Shown: piece after piece, positions 42,948 through 53,241 of the stretch | Numbering within the stretch: position 1 is the stretch's first letter | How the letters are laid out: every line of letters starts with the position of its first letter | Origin: Inquilinus sp042743185 | Lineage (GTDB): Bacteria > Pseudomonadota > Alphaproteobacteria > DSM-16000 > Inquilinaceae | Assembly (NCBI RefSeq): GCF_042743185.1 | Contig: NZ_JBHYMS010000034.1 | Coordinates: 11,756 to 75,755, forward strand | DNA: 64,000 bases | Direction of reading: 5' to 3' | Made by a program: the position numbers and the translations under genes | Notes under the pieces: generated by a model | Database searches by the model: none | Told to the model about the DNA's origin: nothing | Seen by the model: only the letters and a program-made list of their open reading frames with translations

Positions 42948-43907
42948 TCACGGATGCATCGCCGCCGCGGTCCGCCGCCCCCGCCGCATCGCCTGCGGCG
43001 GCTGGCCGAAGCAGCGGATGAAGGCCCGGCGCATCCGCTCCGGATCGGAAAAGCCGACGTCGCGGGCGATCGTTTCGATCGGTTCGGCGCCGTCCTCGAC
43101 CCGCGGCCGGGCCGCCTCGGCACGCAGCCGTTCCACCGCCTTGGCCGGGGTCTGCCCGGTCTCGGCCAGGAAGGCGCGGCCGAACTGGCGCGGGCTCAGG
43201 CATGCCGCCTCGGCCAGCCGGTCGACCGGCAGCGGCTCCCGCAGATTCTCCCGCGCGAAGCTGAGGGCGGCCTGGATCCGGTCGGTGGCCGGGGCGAGGT
43301 CGAGCAGGGCGGAGAACTGCGACTGCCCGCCGGGCCGGCGGTGATACACGACCAGGATCCGGGCCACGGCGCGGGCGGCGTCGACGCCCAGATCCTCCTC
43401 GATCAGGGCCAGGGCCAGGTCGATGCCGGCGGTGACGCCGGCCGATGACCAGACCGGGCCGTCCTGGACGAAGATCCGGTCCATCTCGACACGGACCTTC
43501 GGGTGCAGGCGCTGCAGCGCGGCGGCCTGCAGCCAATGGGTGGTGGCGCGCCGCCCGTCCAGCAGGCCGGCTGCGGCCAGCAGGAAAGCGCCGGTGCAGA
43601 CGCTGGTCACCCGCCGCGCCGTGGCGGTCTCGCGGATGAAGGCCAGCAGTCGCGCAGATTCCAGCGCCTTGGGGACGCCGCGCCCGCCGGCGACCACCAG
43701 CGTGTCCAGTGGCACATCGCCGAAGGGCTGGGTCAGCACCGGCAGGCCGGCGGAGCTTTCGACCGCGCCGCCCTGCTCCGAGATCACCTGCAGCCGGTAG
43801 GGCGGCGGCGCGCAGTCCCGGGACGCGGTGTCGAACGCCGCCAGCGGCCCCGACAGGTCGAGGATGTTGAAACCGGGGAAGACCAGGAAGCCGATCGCGC
43901 GAGACAT
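42948..43907 (-). CDS. GlxA-type AraC regulator with DJ-1/PfpI domain
   Basis: This 319-residue regulator has an N-terminal DJ-1/PfpI domain (residues 1-190; nucleophile-elbow cysteine in VTSVCTGAFLLAAAGLLDGR) and a C-terminal AraC DNA-binding domain with two HTH motifs (LAEAACLSPRQFGRAF and IETIARDVGFSDPERMRRAF). It is divergent from a free-standing DJ-1 protein to which its sensor domain is clearly related, and it probably controls that gene. Effector unknown. Confidence 0.9.
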   Translation of the reverse strand: MSRAIGFLVFPGFNILDLSGPLAAFDTASRDCAPPPYRLQVISEQGGAVESSAGLPVLTQPFGDVPLDTLVVAGGRGVPKALESARLLAFIRETATARRVTSVCTGAFLLAAAGLLDGRRATTHWLQAAALQRLHPKVRVEMDRIFVQDGPVWSSAGVTAGIDLALALIEEDLGVDAARAVARILVVYHRRPGGQSQFSALLDLAPATDRIQAALSFARENLREPLPVDRLAEAACLSPRQFGRAFLAETGQTPAKAVERLRAEAARPRVEDGAEPIETIARDVGFSDPERMRRAFIRCFGQPPQAMRRGRRTAAAMHP

Positions 43908-43926
43908 GACGGTAAATGAGGGAACA

Positions 43927-43942
43927 ATGTCGTTTCGGACAT
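43927..43942. promoter_or_regulatory. Inverted repeat in the GlxA/DJ-1 divergent promoter
   Basis: ATGTC and GACAT flank six bases (GTTTCG) in the 84-base divergent region. A candidate operator for the GlxA-type regulator; short enough that chance is possible. Confidence 0.3.
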
Positions 43943-43991
43943 CACCCTGCGCGACGATACTGCAGTTGTCAATTCCGTCCCGGAGGCCGCC

Positions 43992-44675
43992 ATGGACACC
44001 GTCATCGTCTTCCCGATCTATCCCGGCGTCACCCATCTCGACTTCACCGGCCCGCACCAGGTGCTGGCGCGGCTGCCCGGCGCCAGGACCGTCGTCGCCT
44101 CGATCGGCGGCGAGCCGGTCGCGGTCGACGGCCTCACCTTCTCCAACCTCGCCCGGCTGGAAGAGGTGGAGCGCTGCGACGTGCTGTGCGTGCCCGGCGG
44201 CTTCGGCTGCGTCGATGCGATGCGCAGCGATGCCTATCTGGGCGAGATCCGACGACTGGCCGCCATGGCCCGCTATGTCACCTCGGTCTGCACCGGGTCG
44301 CTGATCCTCGCCGCTGCCGGGCTGCTGGAAGGGCGGCGGGCGGCCTGTCACTGGGCCTGGCGCGACCAGCTGGCCTTGTTCGGCGCCATCCCCGATCCCG
44401 GCCGCGTCGTCCGCGACGGCAACATTTTCACCGGCGGCGGCGTCACCGCCGGCATCGACTTCGCCCTGACCCTCGCGGCCGAGCTGGCGGACGAGACGGT
44501 GGCGAAGGCGATCCAGCTCGGGCTCGAATACGCGCCGGCGCCGCCCTACGACTCCGGCCGTCCCGAGACCGCGGCGCCGGAGATCGTCGAATTGGTCACG
44601 GCCCGCAACCGGGCCCGGATGCCGGATCGCCAGGCGATCGTCGAGCAGGTGGCCCGGGAGCGGCGCCGGGCCTGA
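43992..44675 (+). CDS. DJ-1/PfpI family protein (isonitrile hydratase-like)
   Basis: This 227-residue cytoplasmic protein has the DJ-1 fold: VFPIYPGVTHLDFTGPHQVL, CVPGGFG, and the nucleophile cysteine in VTSVCTGSLILAAAGLLEGR, then HWAWRDQL. It is closest in pattern to the isonitrile hydratase InhA group, which converts isonitriles to N-formamides. Paired with a divergent GlxA-type regulator whose sensor domain shares the same cysteine loop. Substrate not provable from sequence. Confidence 0.87.
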   Translation: MDTVIVFPIYPGVTHLDFTGPHQVLARLPGARTVVASIGGEPVAVDGLTFSNLARLEEVERCDVLCVPGGFGCVDAMRSDAYLGEIRRLAAMARYVTSVCTGSLILAAAGLLEGRRAACHWAWRDQLALFGAIPDPGRVVRDGNIFTGGGVTAGIDFALTLAAELADETVAKAIQLGLEYAPAPPYDSGRPETAAPEIVELVTARNRARMPDRQAIVEQVARERRRA

Positions 44676-44735
44676 TCCCGGCCGTTCCTCCCAAGGATCC
44701 GTTGCCGGCCGGCCGGGCAGCGGCTAGCGTCGCGC

Positions 44736-45497
44736 ATGACCTCCGATGCCCTGCCGCGCACCCGTTTGTTCGTCGACACCCCGCTCGCGGCAGGGCAGCC
44801 GGTGCCGCTGTCCGACGCCCAGACGCACCGTCTGCGCGGCGTGCTGCGGCTGGAAGCCGGAGCCGCCATCCGCCTGTTCAATCCGCGAGACGGCGAGTGG
44901 CGGGCGCGGCTGGGGAATTTTCGCGGCAACAAGGACGGCCACGCCGTCGCGGATGAACGGATCCGCCCGCCCGAGCCCGTCTCCGACCTCTGGCTCTGCT
45001 TCGCCCCGGTCAAGAAGGACGCGGTCGACGCGGTGGTGGAGAAGGGGACGGAGCTCGGCGCCGCCGTGCTGCAGCCGGTCTTCACCCGCTTCACCGACGT
45101 CCAGCGCGTCAATCTCGACCGGCTGCGCGCCCATGCCGTGGCTGCGGCCGAGCAATGCGAGCGGCTGGACGTGCCGGAGCTGCTCGACCCGGTCGGGCTC
45201 GACGCTCTGCTCGCCGGCTGGCCCGCGGGCCGGACGCTGCTGGTCTGCGCCGAGGCCGGAACGGCCCGTCCCATCGCCGAAGCGGCGGCGGAAGCGTCCG
45301 GTCCCGCCGCTCTCCTGGTCGGTCCGGAAGGCGGTTTCGCGCCGGCGGAGCTGGATGCCCTGATTCGTCACGAATTTGTTCGACCCGTCGGCCTCGGCCC
45401 TCGTATCCTGCGCGCCGACACGGCGGCCATCGCCGCGCTCGCGGTCTGGCAGATGCTGGCCGGCGATGGGCGCGGCCGGCCGCCGCATCGCGTCTGA
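44736..45497 (+). CDS. rsmE: 16S rRNA (uracil-1498-N3)-methyltransferase
   Basis: This 253-residue SPOUT methyltransferase modifies U1498 of 16S rRNA. It has an N-terminal PUA-like domain (RTRLFVDTPL...HRLRGVLRLEAG) and the SAM knot motifs LLVGPEGGFAPAEL and LGPRILRADTAAIAAL. It lies 32 bases upstream of gshA in the same direction. Confidence 0.95.
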   Translation: MTSDALPRTRLFVDTPLAAGQPVPLSDAQTHRLRGVLRLEAGAAIRLFNPRDGEWRARLGNFRGNKDGHAVADERIRPPEPVSDLWLCFAPVKKDAVDAVVEKGTELGAAVLQPVFTRFTDVQRVNLDRLRAHAVAAAEQCERLDVPELLDPVGLDALLAGWPAGRTLLVCAEAGTARPIAEAAAEASGPAALLVGPEGGFAPAELDALIRHEFVRPVGLGPRILRADTAAIAALAVWQMLAGDGRGRPPHRV

Positions 45498-45529
45498 TAC
45501 CCGCTGTTCCGACACCCGAGTACCCGCCC

Positions 45530-46894
45530 ATGTCCGGTCCCCAGAGCGCCAGCGCCGCACCGATCGAAAGCAAGGCGCAGCTCGTCGACTATCTCGCCGC
45601 CGGGTCCAAGCCGCCCGAGGACTGGCGCATCGGCACCGAGCACGAGAAGTTCGCCTTCCGCCAGTCGGACCTGAAGCCGCTGCCCTTTGACGGGCCGGAC
45701 GGGATCCGCGCCGTGCTGGAAGGCCTGGCCGGCTGCGGCTGGGAGCGGGTGGAGGAGAACGGCAACCTGATCGCGCTGATCCGCGACAAGGCGTCAGTGA
45801 CGCTGGAACCGGGCGGCCAGGTCGAGCTGTCGGGCGCGCCGCTGCGCAGCATCCACGAGACCTGCGCCGAGGTGGCGGACCACCTGGCCCAGGTGAAGCG
45901 GGTCGGGGAGCAGCTCGGCATCGGCATGATCGGCCTCGGCTTTCAGCCGAAATGGCGGCGCCAGGACATCCCCTGGATGCCCAAGGGCCGCTACAAGATC
46001 ATGCGCGACTACATGCCGAAGCGCGGCTCGCTGGGCCTCGACATGATGACCCGCACCTGCACGGTGCAGGTCAATCTCGACTTCGCCTCCGAAGCCGACA
46101 TGGTGAAGAAGTTCCGGGCCAGCCTGGCGCTGCAGCCTGTGGCGACGGCGCTGTTCGCCAACTCGCCCTTCACCGAGGGCCGGCCGAACGGGTTCCAGAG
46201 CCTGCGCAGCCACATCTGGACCGACACCGACCCGGACCGCACCGGCGACCTGCCCTTCGTGTTCGAGGACGGCTTCGGCTTCGAGCGCTATGTCGACTAC
46301 CTGCTCGACGTGCCGATGTACTTCGTCTACCGCGACGGCCGCTACATCGACGCCGCCGGGCACAGCTTCCGCGCCTTCCTCAAGGGCGAGCTGGCGGTCT
46401 ATCCGGGCCATCTGCCGACGCTGAACGACTGGGCCGACCACCTGACCACCGCCTTCCCCGAGGTGCGGCTGAAGAAGTACCTGGAGATGCGCGGCGCCGA
46501 CGGCGGGCCGTGGTCGCGCCTGTGCGCCCTGCCGGCGCTGTGGGTCGGGCTGCTCTATGACGGCACGGCGCTCGATGCCGCCTGGGACCTGGTCAAGGAC
46601 TGGACGACGGCGGAGCGGGCGGCGCTGCGCCGCGACGTGCCGCGCCTCGGCCTCGCCACCCCGTTCCGCGGCGGCACGGTGCGCGACGTGGCATTGCAGG
46701 TGCTGGCGATCGCCCGCGGCGGCCTCGCCTCCCGGGCCGCGACCGACGCCATCGGCGGCACCGAGGAAGGTTTCCTCAACGAGCTGCAGCGCATCGCCGA
46801 CAGTGGCGAGACCCAGGCCTCGGAGATGCTGCGCCGCTACGAAGCCGAATGGGGCGGCTCGGTCGACCCGGTCTTCACCGCCTACGCCTACTGA
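45530..46894 (+). CDS. gshA: Glutamate-cysteine ligase (plant/alphaproteobacterial GCS2 type)
   Basis: This 454-residue ATP-dependent ligase forms gamma-glutamylcysteine, the first step of glutathione synthesis. Features are WRIGTEHEKFAF near the N-terminus, ITLEPGGQVELSGAPL-like ASVTLEPGGQVELSG, MMTRTCTVQVNLDF and WSRLCALPALWVG. The length fits this class. Follows rsmE, an arrangement common in alphaproteobacteria. Confidence 0.95.
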   Translation: MSGPQSASAAPIESKAQLVDYLAAGSKPPEDWRIGTEHEKFAFRQSDLKPLPFDGPDGIRAVLEGLAGCGWERVEENGNLIALIRDKASVTLEPGGQVELSGAPLRSIHETCAEVADHLAQVKRVGEQLGIGMIGLGFQPKWRRQDIPWMPKGRYKIMRDYMPKRGSLGLDMMTRTCTVQVNLDFASEADMVKKFRASLALQPVATALFANSPFTEGRPNGFQSLRSHIWTDTDPDRTGDLPFVFEDGFGFERYVDYLLDVPMYFVYRDGRYIDAAGHSFRAFLKGELAVYPGHLPTLNDWADHLTTAFPEVRLKKYLEMRGADGGPWSRLCALPALWVGLLYDGTALDAAWDLVKDWTTAERAALRRDVPRLGLATPFRGGTVRDVALQVLAIARGGLASRAATDAIGGTEEGFLNELQRIADSGETQASEMLRRYEAEWGGSVDPVFTAYAY

Positions 46895-46976
46895 CGCTAC
46901 GCCTATTGGCCCGGCAGGATTTGCTGGAATTTTAGGCATCCTTCGCCGGCCGCCGCGGAATTTCGCTTGCGGTCGG

Positions 46977-46992
46977 TGGCACATGCCTTGCT
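46977..46992 (+). promoter_or_regulatory. Sigma-54-type promoter of the Anbu operon
   Basis: TGGCACATGCCTTGCT matches TGGCACG-N4-TTGCW at every position but one, with -24 GG (46978-46979) and -12 GC (46990-46991) exactly ten bases apart. The predicted start near 47003 leaves a 24-base leader to the ATG at 47027. Confidence 0.6.
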
Positions 46993-47026
46993 TGATGGTT
47001 TCGTCGAGCAGGGACGTGCCGGAGGG

Positions 47027-48439
47027 ATGGTGCAGGCATTCGACGAGATGGGCGGGGACCCGGTCCGGTCCCCCTATGCGGCCCTGGCGGATTGGCTGGC
47101 GGCGACGCCCGCCTCGGTCTTCGATCTCAAGCGCCGGGAGGCGGCGGCTCTGTTCCGCCGCATCGGCATCACCTTCGCCGTCTATGGCGAAGGCGGCGAC
47201 CCGGAACGGCTGATCCCCTTCGACATCATGCCCCGCGTGCTCGACGCCGCCGAATGGCGGCATCTGGAGCAGGGGCTGGCGCAGCGGGTGAAGGCACTGA
47301 ACGCCTTCCTGCACGACGTCTATCACGGCCAGGAGATCCTGCGCGCCGGCCAGGTGCCGGAGCGGCTGGTGCTGCACAACCCCGGCTACCTGCCGGAGAT
47401 GCAGGGGCTGGACCCGCCCGGCGGCATCTACACCCACATCGCCGGCATCGACATCGTCCGGGTCGGGCCGAACGATTTCTATGTGCTGGAGGACAACGCC
47501 CGCACCCCGTCCGGCGTCTCCTACATGCTGGAAGGCCGCGAGATGATGATGCGGCTGTTCCCGGACCTGTTCGCCCGGCACAGCGTCGCCCCGGTCGAGC
47601 ACTACCCGCAGGAGCTGCTGGCGACCCTGTCCTCGATCGCGCCGCGCAACTGCGACGGCGAGCCGACGGTCGCCCTCCTGACCCCCGGCATCTACAACAG
47701 CGCCTATTTCGAGCACAGCTTCCTGGCCGACCGCATGGGCATCGAGCTGGTGGAAGGGCCGGACCTGTTCGTGCGCGACGCCGTGGTCTACATGCGCACC
47801 ACCCGCGGGCCGAAACGGGTCGACGTGATCTACCGCCGGATCGACGACGACTTTCTCGACCCGCTGGTGTTCAACCCCGATTCCGTGCTCGGCGTGCCCG
47901 GCCTGTACCACGCCTACCGGGCCGGCAACGTCGCTCTGGCCAACGCCATGGGCACCGGCATCGCCGACAACAAGGCGATGTACATCCACGTCCCGGCGAT
48001 GATCCGCTTCTATCTGGGCGAGGAGCCGATCCTGAAGAACGTCCCGACCTGGGACTGTTCCAAGCCCGACGAATGCGCCCATGTCCTCGGCAAGCTGGAC
48101 GAGCTGGTGGTGAAGGAGGTGGCGGGGTCGGGCGGCTACGGCATGCTGGTCGGGCCGACCGCCAGCCGGGCCGAGCGCGAGGCCTATGCCGAGCGGGTCA
48201 AGGCGCAGCCCGACCTGTTCATCGCCCAGCCGACCCTGGCGCTGTCGACCTGCCCGACCTTCGTCGACCAGGGCGTGGCGCCGCGCCATGTCGACCTGCG
48301 CCCCTTCGTCCTGACCGGCCGGGACCAGGTCAGGATCGTGCCGGGCGGGCTGACCCGGGTGGCGCTGCGCGAGGGCTCGTTGGTCGTGAACTCGAGCCAA
48401 GGCGGCGGCACCAAGGACACCTGGGTGCTGACGGCATGA
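47027..48439 (+). CDS. Circularly permuted type 2 ATP-grasp protein (Anbu operon)
   Basis: This 470-residue soluble ATP-grasp ligase has GITFAVYGEGGDPERLIPFD and VLEDNARTPSGVSYMLEGR, and the ATP-binding VVKEVAGSGGYGMLVGP. The family is predicted to form peptide or amide bonds, possibly tagging proteins or making a small peptide. The ATG at 47027 (MVQAFDEMGGD) is chosen because it matches the family start and lies just downstream of the sigma-54-type promoter; TTG/GTG codons at 46967-46976 would overlap that promoter. First of four genes. Confidence 0.87.
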   Translation: MVQAFDEMGGDPVRSPYAALADWLAATPASVFDLKRREAAALFRRIGITFAVYGEGGDPERLIPFDIMPRVLDAAEWRHLEQGLAQRVKALNAFLHDVYHGQEILRAGQVPERLVLHNPGYLPEMQGLDPPGGIYTHIAGIDIVRVGPNDFYVLEDNARTPSGVSYMLEGREMMMRLFPDLFARHSVAPVEHYPQELLATLSSIAPRNCDGEPTVALLTPGIYNSAYFEHSFLADRMGIELVEGPDLFVRDAVVYMRTTRGPKRVDVIYRRIDDDFLDPLVFNPDSVLGVPGLYHAYRAGNVALANAMGTGIADNKAMYIHVPAMIRFYLGEEPILKNVPTWDCSKPDECAHVLGKLDELVVKEVAGSGGYGMLVGPTASRAEREAYAERVKAQPDLFIAQPTLALSTCPTFVDQGVAPRHVDLRPFVLTGRDQVRIVPGGLTRVALREGSLVVNSSQGGGTKDTWVLTA

Positions 48440-48470
48440 CGGCGCAGGGACTCAAGACGGGGTCATCGGG

Positions 48471-49409
48471 ATGCTGAGCCGCACCGCCGACAGCCTCTAT
48501 TGGCTCGGCCGCTACGTCGAGCGCGCCGAGAACCTCGCCCGCATCCTCGAGGTCGCCGACCGCATGGCGCTGACGCCGAACAGCGGCGGCGCGCGGCAGG
48601 ACGAATGGCACTCCGCCGTCGTCATCTCCGGCTGCGAGACGGGCTTCTACAAGAAGCACGGCACGGCGACACCGGCGGCCGTGGTCGACTACATCGCCCG
48701 CGATCCCGACAACCCGTCCAGCATCCGCTCCTGCCTGCAGCGGGCGCGGACCAACGGGCGGGCGGTGCGCGCGGCGCTGACTCGGCCGATGTGGGAGACG
48801 CTGAACGCCACCTGGCTCGACCTCGACGGCAAGGAAGGGCTGGCCGCCGGCGGCGACCTGCGCGATTTCCTGGAATGGGTCAAGGAACGGGCGATGCTGT
48901 TCCATGGTGCCGTCGCCGACACCATGCTGCGCGACGACGCCCATATCTTCCTGCAGCTCGGCACCATGCTCGAGCGCGCCGACAACACCGCCCGGCTGCT
49001 CGACGTGAAGTACCACGTGCTGCTGCCGGCGGATGAGGAGGTCGGCGGCGGCCTCGACTTCTACCAATGGGCGGCGGTGCTGCGCGGCGCCTCGGCGCTC
49101 GGCAGCTATGCCTATCTCTACCGCGACGGCATCAAGCCCTGGCAGGTGGGGGAGCTGCTGATCCTGCGGCCGGAAATGCCGCGGTCGCTGGTCGGCTGCC
49201 TCGGCGTGATGGGCGAGCTGCTCGGGCAGCTCGCCGATCTCTACGGCCGCAAGCATGAATGCCAGCGGCTGGCCGGCGAGATGCATTCGCGCTTGCGCTA
49301 CGGCCGGATCGACACGATCTTCCGCACCGGACTGCACGAATACCTGACCGCGTTCATCCAGCAGAACAACATCCTCGGCCTCGAGGTCAGCAAGGCCTAT
49401 CTGATCTGA
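48471..49409 (+). CDS. Alpha-E domain protein (Anbu operon)
   Basis: This 312-residue, almost entirely helical protein belongs to the alpha-E family: start MLSRTADSLYWLGRYVERAE, then NLARILEV, and repeated Glu-containing helix pairs such as LQLGTMLERADNTARLLDVKYH. It is nearly always found with an ATP-grasp protein and a transglutaminase-like protein. No catalytic activity is established. It lies 31 bases after the ATP-grasp gene. Confidence 0.9.
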   Translation: MLSRTADSLYWLGRYVERAENLARILEVADRMALTPNSGGARQDEWHSAVVISGCETGFYKKHGTATPAAVVDYIARDPDNPSSIRSCLQRARTNGRAVRAALTRPMWETLNATWLDLDGKEGLAAGGDLRDFLEWVKERAMLFHGAVADTMLRDDAHIFLQLGTMLERADNTARLLDVKYHVLLPADEEVGGGLDFYQWAAVLRGASALGSYAYLYRDGIKPWQVGELLILRPEMPRSLVGCLGVMGELLGQLADLYGRKHECQRLAGEMHSRLRYGRIDTIFRTGLHEYLTAFIQQNNILGLEVSKAYLI

Positions 49410-49425
49410 TCTGATCCGTCCGGCC

Positions 49426-50253
49426 ATGCGCCTCCTGATCCGCCACGAGACCCGTTACCGCTACGACAGCCCGGTCACCCGCACCCTGCAGACGCTGCGC
49501 CTGACGCCCCGGCCGAACGACGGGCAGGAGGTGCTGCGCTGGCGGGTGGTGCCGCCGGCCGGGGCCAGCCTCGCCGCCGGCGAGGACGGCTTCGGCAACA
49601 TCGTCGACGTTCTGTCGCTGGACCGGCCGCACGACGCGCTGACCCTGCTGGTCGAGGGCGAGGTCGTCACCCGCGACACCAACGGCGTCGTCACCGGGAC
49701 CGAGGAGCGGTTCCCGCCCGCCTTCTATCTGCGCCCGTCGCCGCTGGCCGCAGCGGATGCAGCGCTGGTCGAGCTGGCGGAAGCTGCGGCGACCACGGCG
49801 GGGCGCGAGCCGCTGGCCCTGGCCCATGCGCTGATGCTGGCGGTGCACGGCCGGATCGCCTTCCGCCCCGGCCTGACCCACGCCGCCACCACCGCGGCGG
49901 AGGCGCTGGCGGCCGGCATCGGCGTGTGCCAGGACCACACCCATGTCTTCCTCGCCTGCGCCCGTCCTCTCGGCCTGCCGGCCCGCTACGTCTCGGGCTA
50001 TCTGCTGATGGCCGACGGCAGCGTCGAGCAGGCGGCCGGCCATGCCTGGGCCGAGGTCTTCGTCGACGGGCTCGGCTGGGTCGGCTTCGACGCCGCCAAC
50101 GGGATCTGCCCGACCGAGCACCATGTCCGCGTCGCCGTCGGGCTCGACTATCGCGACGCCGCGCCGGTCCGCGGCCTGCGCCAGGGCGGCGGCGCCGAGG
50201 CGCTGGAGGTCGTGGTCCGCGTCGGCCAGTCCCAGACCCAGGCACAGGCCTGA
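49426..50253 (+). CDS. Transglutaminase-like cysteine peptidase (Anbu operon)
   Basis: This 275-residue protein has the bacterial transglutaminase N-terminal beta domain (RLLIRHETRYRYDSPVTRTL) and the papain-like transglutaminase core with the triad Cys in GIGVCQDHTHVFLACAR, His in GHAWAEVFVDG and Asp in WVGFDAANG. No signal peptide. It may hydrolyse or transfer the product of the neighbouring ATP-grasp ligase. It lies 16 bases after the alpha-E gene. Confidence 0.92.
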   Translation: MRLLIRHETRYRYDSPVTRTLQTLRLTPRPNDGQEVLRWRVVPPAGASLAAGEDGFGNIVDVLSLDRPHDALTLLVEGEVVTRDTNGVVTGTEERFPPAFYLRPSPLAAADAALVELAEAAATTAGREPLALAHALMLAVHGRIAFRPGLTHAATTAAEALAAGIGVCQDHTHVFLACARPLGLPARYVSGYLLMADGSVEQAAGHAWAEVFVDGLGWVGFDAANGICPTEHHVRVAVGLDYRDAAPVRGLRQGGGAEALEVVVRVGQSQTQAQA

Positions 50254-50304
50254 ACGCCGCAACCCCATGATGATCCCGGCCATTATCATTCCGGACCGCC
50301 CCGC

Positions 50305-51036
50305 ATGACCTACTGCCTCGGCCTGCTGCTCGAAGACGGGCTGGTGATGATCGCCGACACCCGCACCAATGCCGGCGTCGACAACATCTCCACCTTCCGC
50401 AAGATGCACATCTGGGAACGGCCGGGCGACCGGGTGATGGTGCTGCTGACCGCCGGCAATCTCGCCATCACCCAGTCCGTGGTCGCCCTGCTGTCCGAGG
50501 CGGTCGACGCCGGCGACGGGCGCGAGAGCCTGGTCACCGCACCGTCGATGTTCCGCTGTGCCGAGCTGGTGGGCGAGGCCGTGCGCGCCGTCTGGAACCG
50601 CGACGGCCCGGCGATGGAGCAGCATGCCGGCGGCTTCAACGCCTCCTTCCTGCTCGGCGGCCAGATCGCCGGGCGCCGCTGCCGGCTGTTCGAGGTCTAC
50701 CAGGCCGGCAACTTCATCGAGGCGACGGCCGACACGCCCTATCTGCAGATCGGCGAGCACAAATACGGCAAGCCGATCCTCGACCGGGCCGCGCGGTTCG
50801 AAACGCCTTTGATCGACGGGCTCAAGCTCGGCCTGGTGTCGATGGATTCGACCCTCCGCAGCAACCTGTCGGTCGGGCTGCCGATCGACATCGCCCTGTA
50901 CCGCCGTGACGCGCTGCAGCTGGCCCTGCGCAAGCGGGTCGGCGAGGACGACGCCTACTTCTCCGGCCTGCGGCAGCGCTGGTCGGATGCGCTGCGGCAG
51001 GCCTATCAGGCCATCCCGAATCCGGATTGGTCATGA
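50305..51036 (+). CDS. Anbu, proteasome beta-like peptidase
   Basis: This 243-residue protein is the Anbu (ancestral beta subunit) type of N-terminal nucleophile hydrolase, related to HslV and proteasome subunits. Removal of Met would expose Thr2 (MTYCLG); Asp18 (IADTRTNAG) and Lys33 (FRKMH) complete the active site. It assembles into rings or open helices in known cases; peptidase activity is weak or unproven. It closes a four-gene unit with ATP-grasp, alpha-E and transglutaminase genes, which suggests joint synthesis and breakdown of an unusual peptide or tag. Confidence 0.93.
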   Translation: MTYCLGLLLEDGLVMIADTRTNAGVDNISTFRKMHIWERPGDRVMVLLTAGNLAITQSVVALLSEAVDAGDGRESLVTAPSMFRCAELVGEAVRAVWNRDGPAMEQHAGGFNASFLLGGQIAGRRCRLFEVYQAGNFIEATADTPYLQIGEHKYGKPILDRAARFETPLIDGLKLGLVSMDSTLRSNLSVGLPIDIALYRRDALQLALRKRVGEDDAYFSGLRQRWSDALRQAYQAIPNPDWS

Positions 51037-51053
51037 CCAGACGAATCGAAGCG

Positions 51054-51079
51054 GGAACTATTTAGCAGGTTTCAAGGTT
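51054..51079 (+). promoter_or_regulatory. Possible EcfG general-stress promoter
   Basis: GGAAC (51054-51058), 17 bases, GGTT (51076-51079), close to the alphaproteobacterial EcfG consensus GGAAC-N16-17-CGTT. It would transcribe the small lipoprotein gene with a leader of about 90 bases. Confidence 0.4.
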
Positions 51080-51175
51080 GAAATTGGTGGGAGCCTGAAC
51101 CACCCTTCCGGTGTTCTATCGGCGTAACGCCGTGCCCACGGCCCGACCGATAATGATAAAAGAGGAGATTGTGCC

Positions 51176-51454
51176 ATGCGCATCGCGCTTCGTAGAACCG
51201 CCCTGCTTTCCGGTTTCGCTGCGCTCCTGGCGCTTGGCGCCTGCGCCCAGCCGCAGCAGCCCGCGGTCGTCGTGGGCGGCACTCCGCCGGCGCCCGCCAC
51301 GCTGCCGGCCAATGTGCCACCGGGTTCGACGCTCGAGAGCTCGACCACCGTCGTCGAGGGCGGCAACGTCGTGAACCGGTATGTCTACCGCGCGCCGAAC
51401 CAGCTCATCACCAACGGTCCGCAGTGCACCAAGGGCGACCCGCAGTGCCCGTGA
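51176..51454 (+). CDS. Small lipoprotein of unknown function
   Basis: This 92-residue protein has a lipoprotein signal peptide (MRIALRRTALLSGFAALLAL then GAC lipobox) followed by a Pro/Val-rich mature part with VYRAPNQLITNGPQC and a short C-terminal C-x6-C pair. AGAGGAG precedes the ATG. It is a single-gene unit with its own terminator, and a possible EcfG stress promoter lies upstream. No known family recognised. Confidence 0.75.
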   Translation: MRIALRRTALLSGFAALLALGACAQPQQPAVVVGGTPPAPATLPANVPPGSTLESSTTVVEGGNVVNRYVYRAPNQLITNGPQCTKGDPQCP

Positions 51455-51492
51455 TCGGGTGCGGCGGTGTGAGAGAGGTTTGAAAGGGGGCG

Positions 51493-51518
51493 AAAAGGGG
51501 GCTTCGGCCCCCTTTTTT
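51493..51518 (+). terminator. Rho-independent terminator
   Basis: GGGGGC, loop TTCG, GCCCCC, then six T; the four A before the stem pair with T residues. Ends the small lipoprotein transcript. Confidence 0.92.
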
Positions 51519-51628
51519 GTCGCGTGCATGGGGCTGGCGCCATTCGGCAACTTTCTTTCTGCCCTTGCCCGGCCCCCTTCGTCCCGGCATGTTGCGCGGC
51601 AACGCCATTGGCTTGAGCTGGAGCGCCC

Positions 51629-53236
<1,608 letters not shown>

Positions 53237-53241
53237 GCGGA

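Noticed and set aside
51155..51172. GATAATGATAAAAGAGG as a second Fur box
   Set aside because: Only the left half resembles a Fur site; the rest is the ribosome-binding region of the lipoprotein gene.
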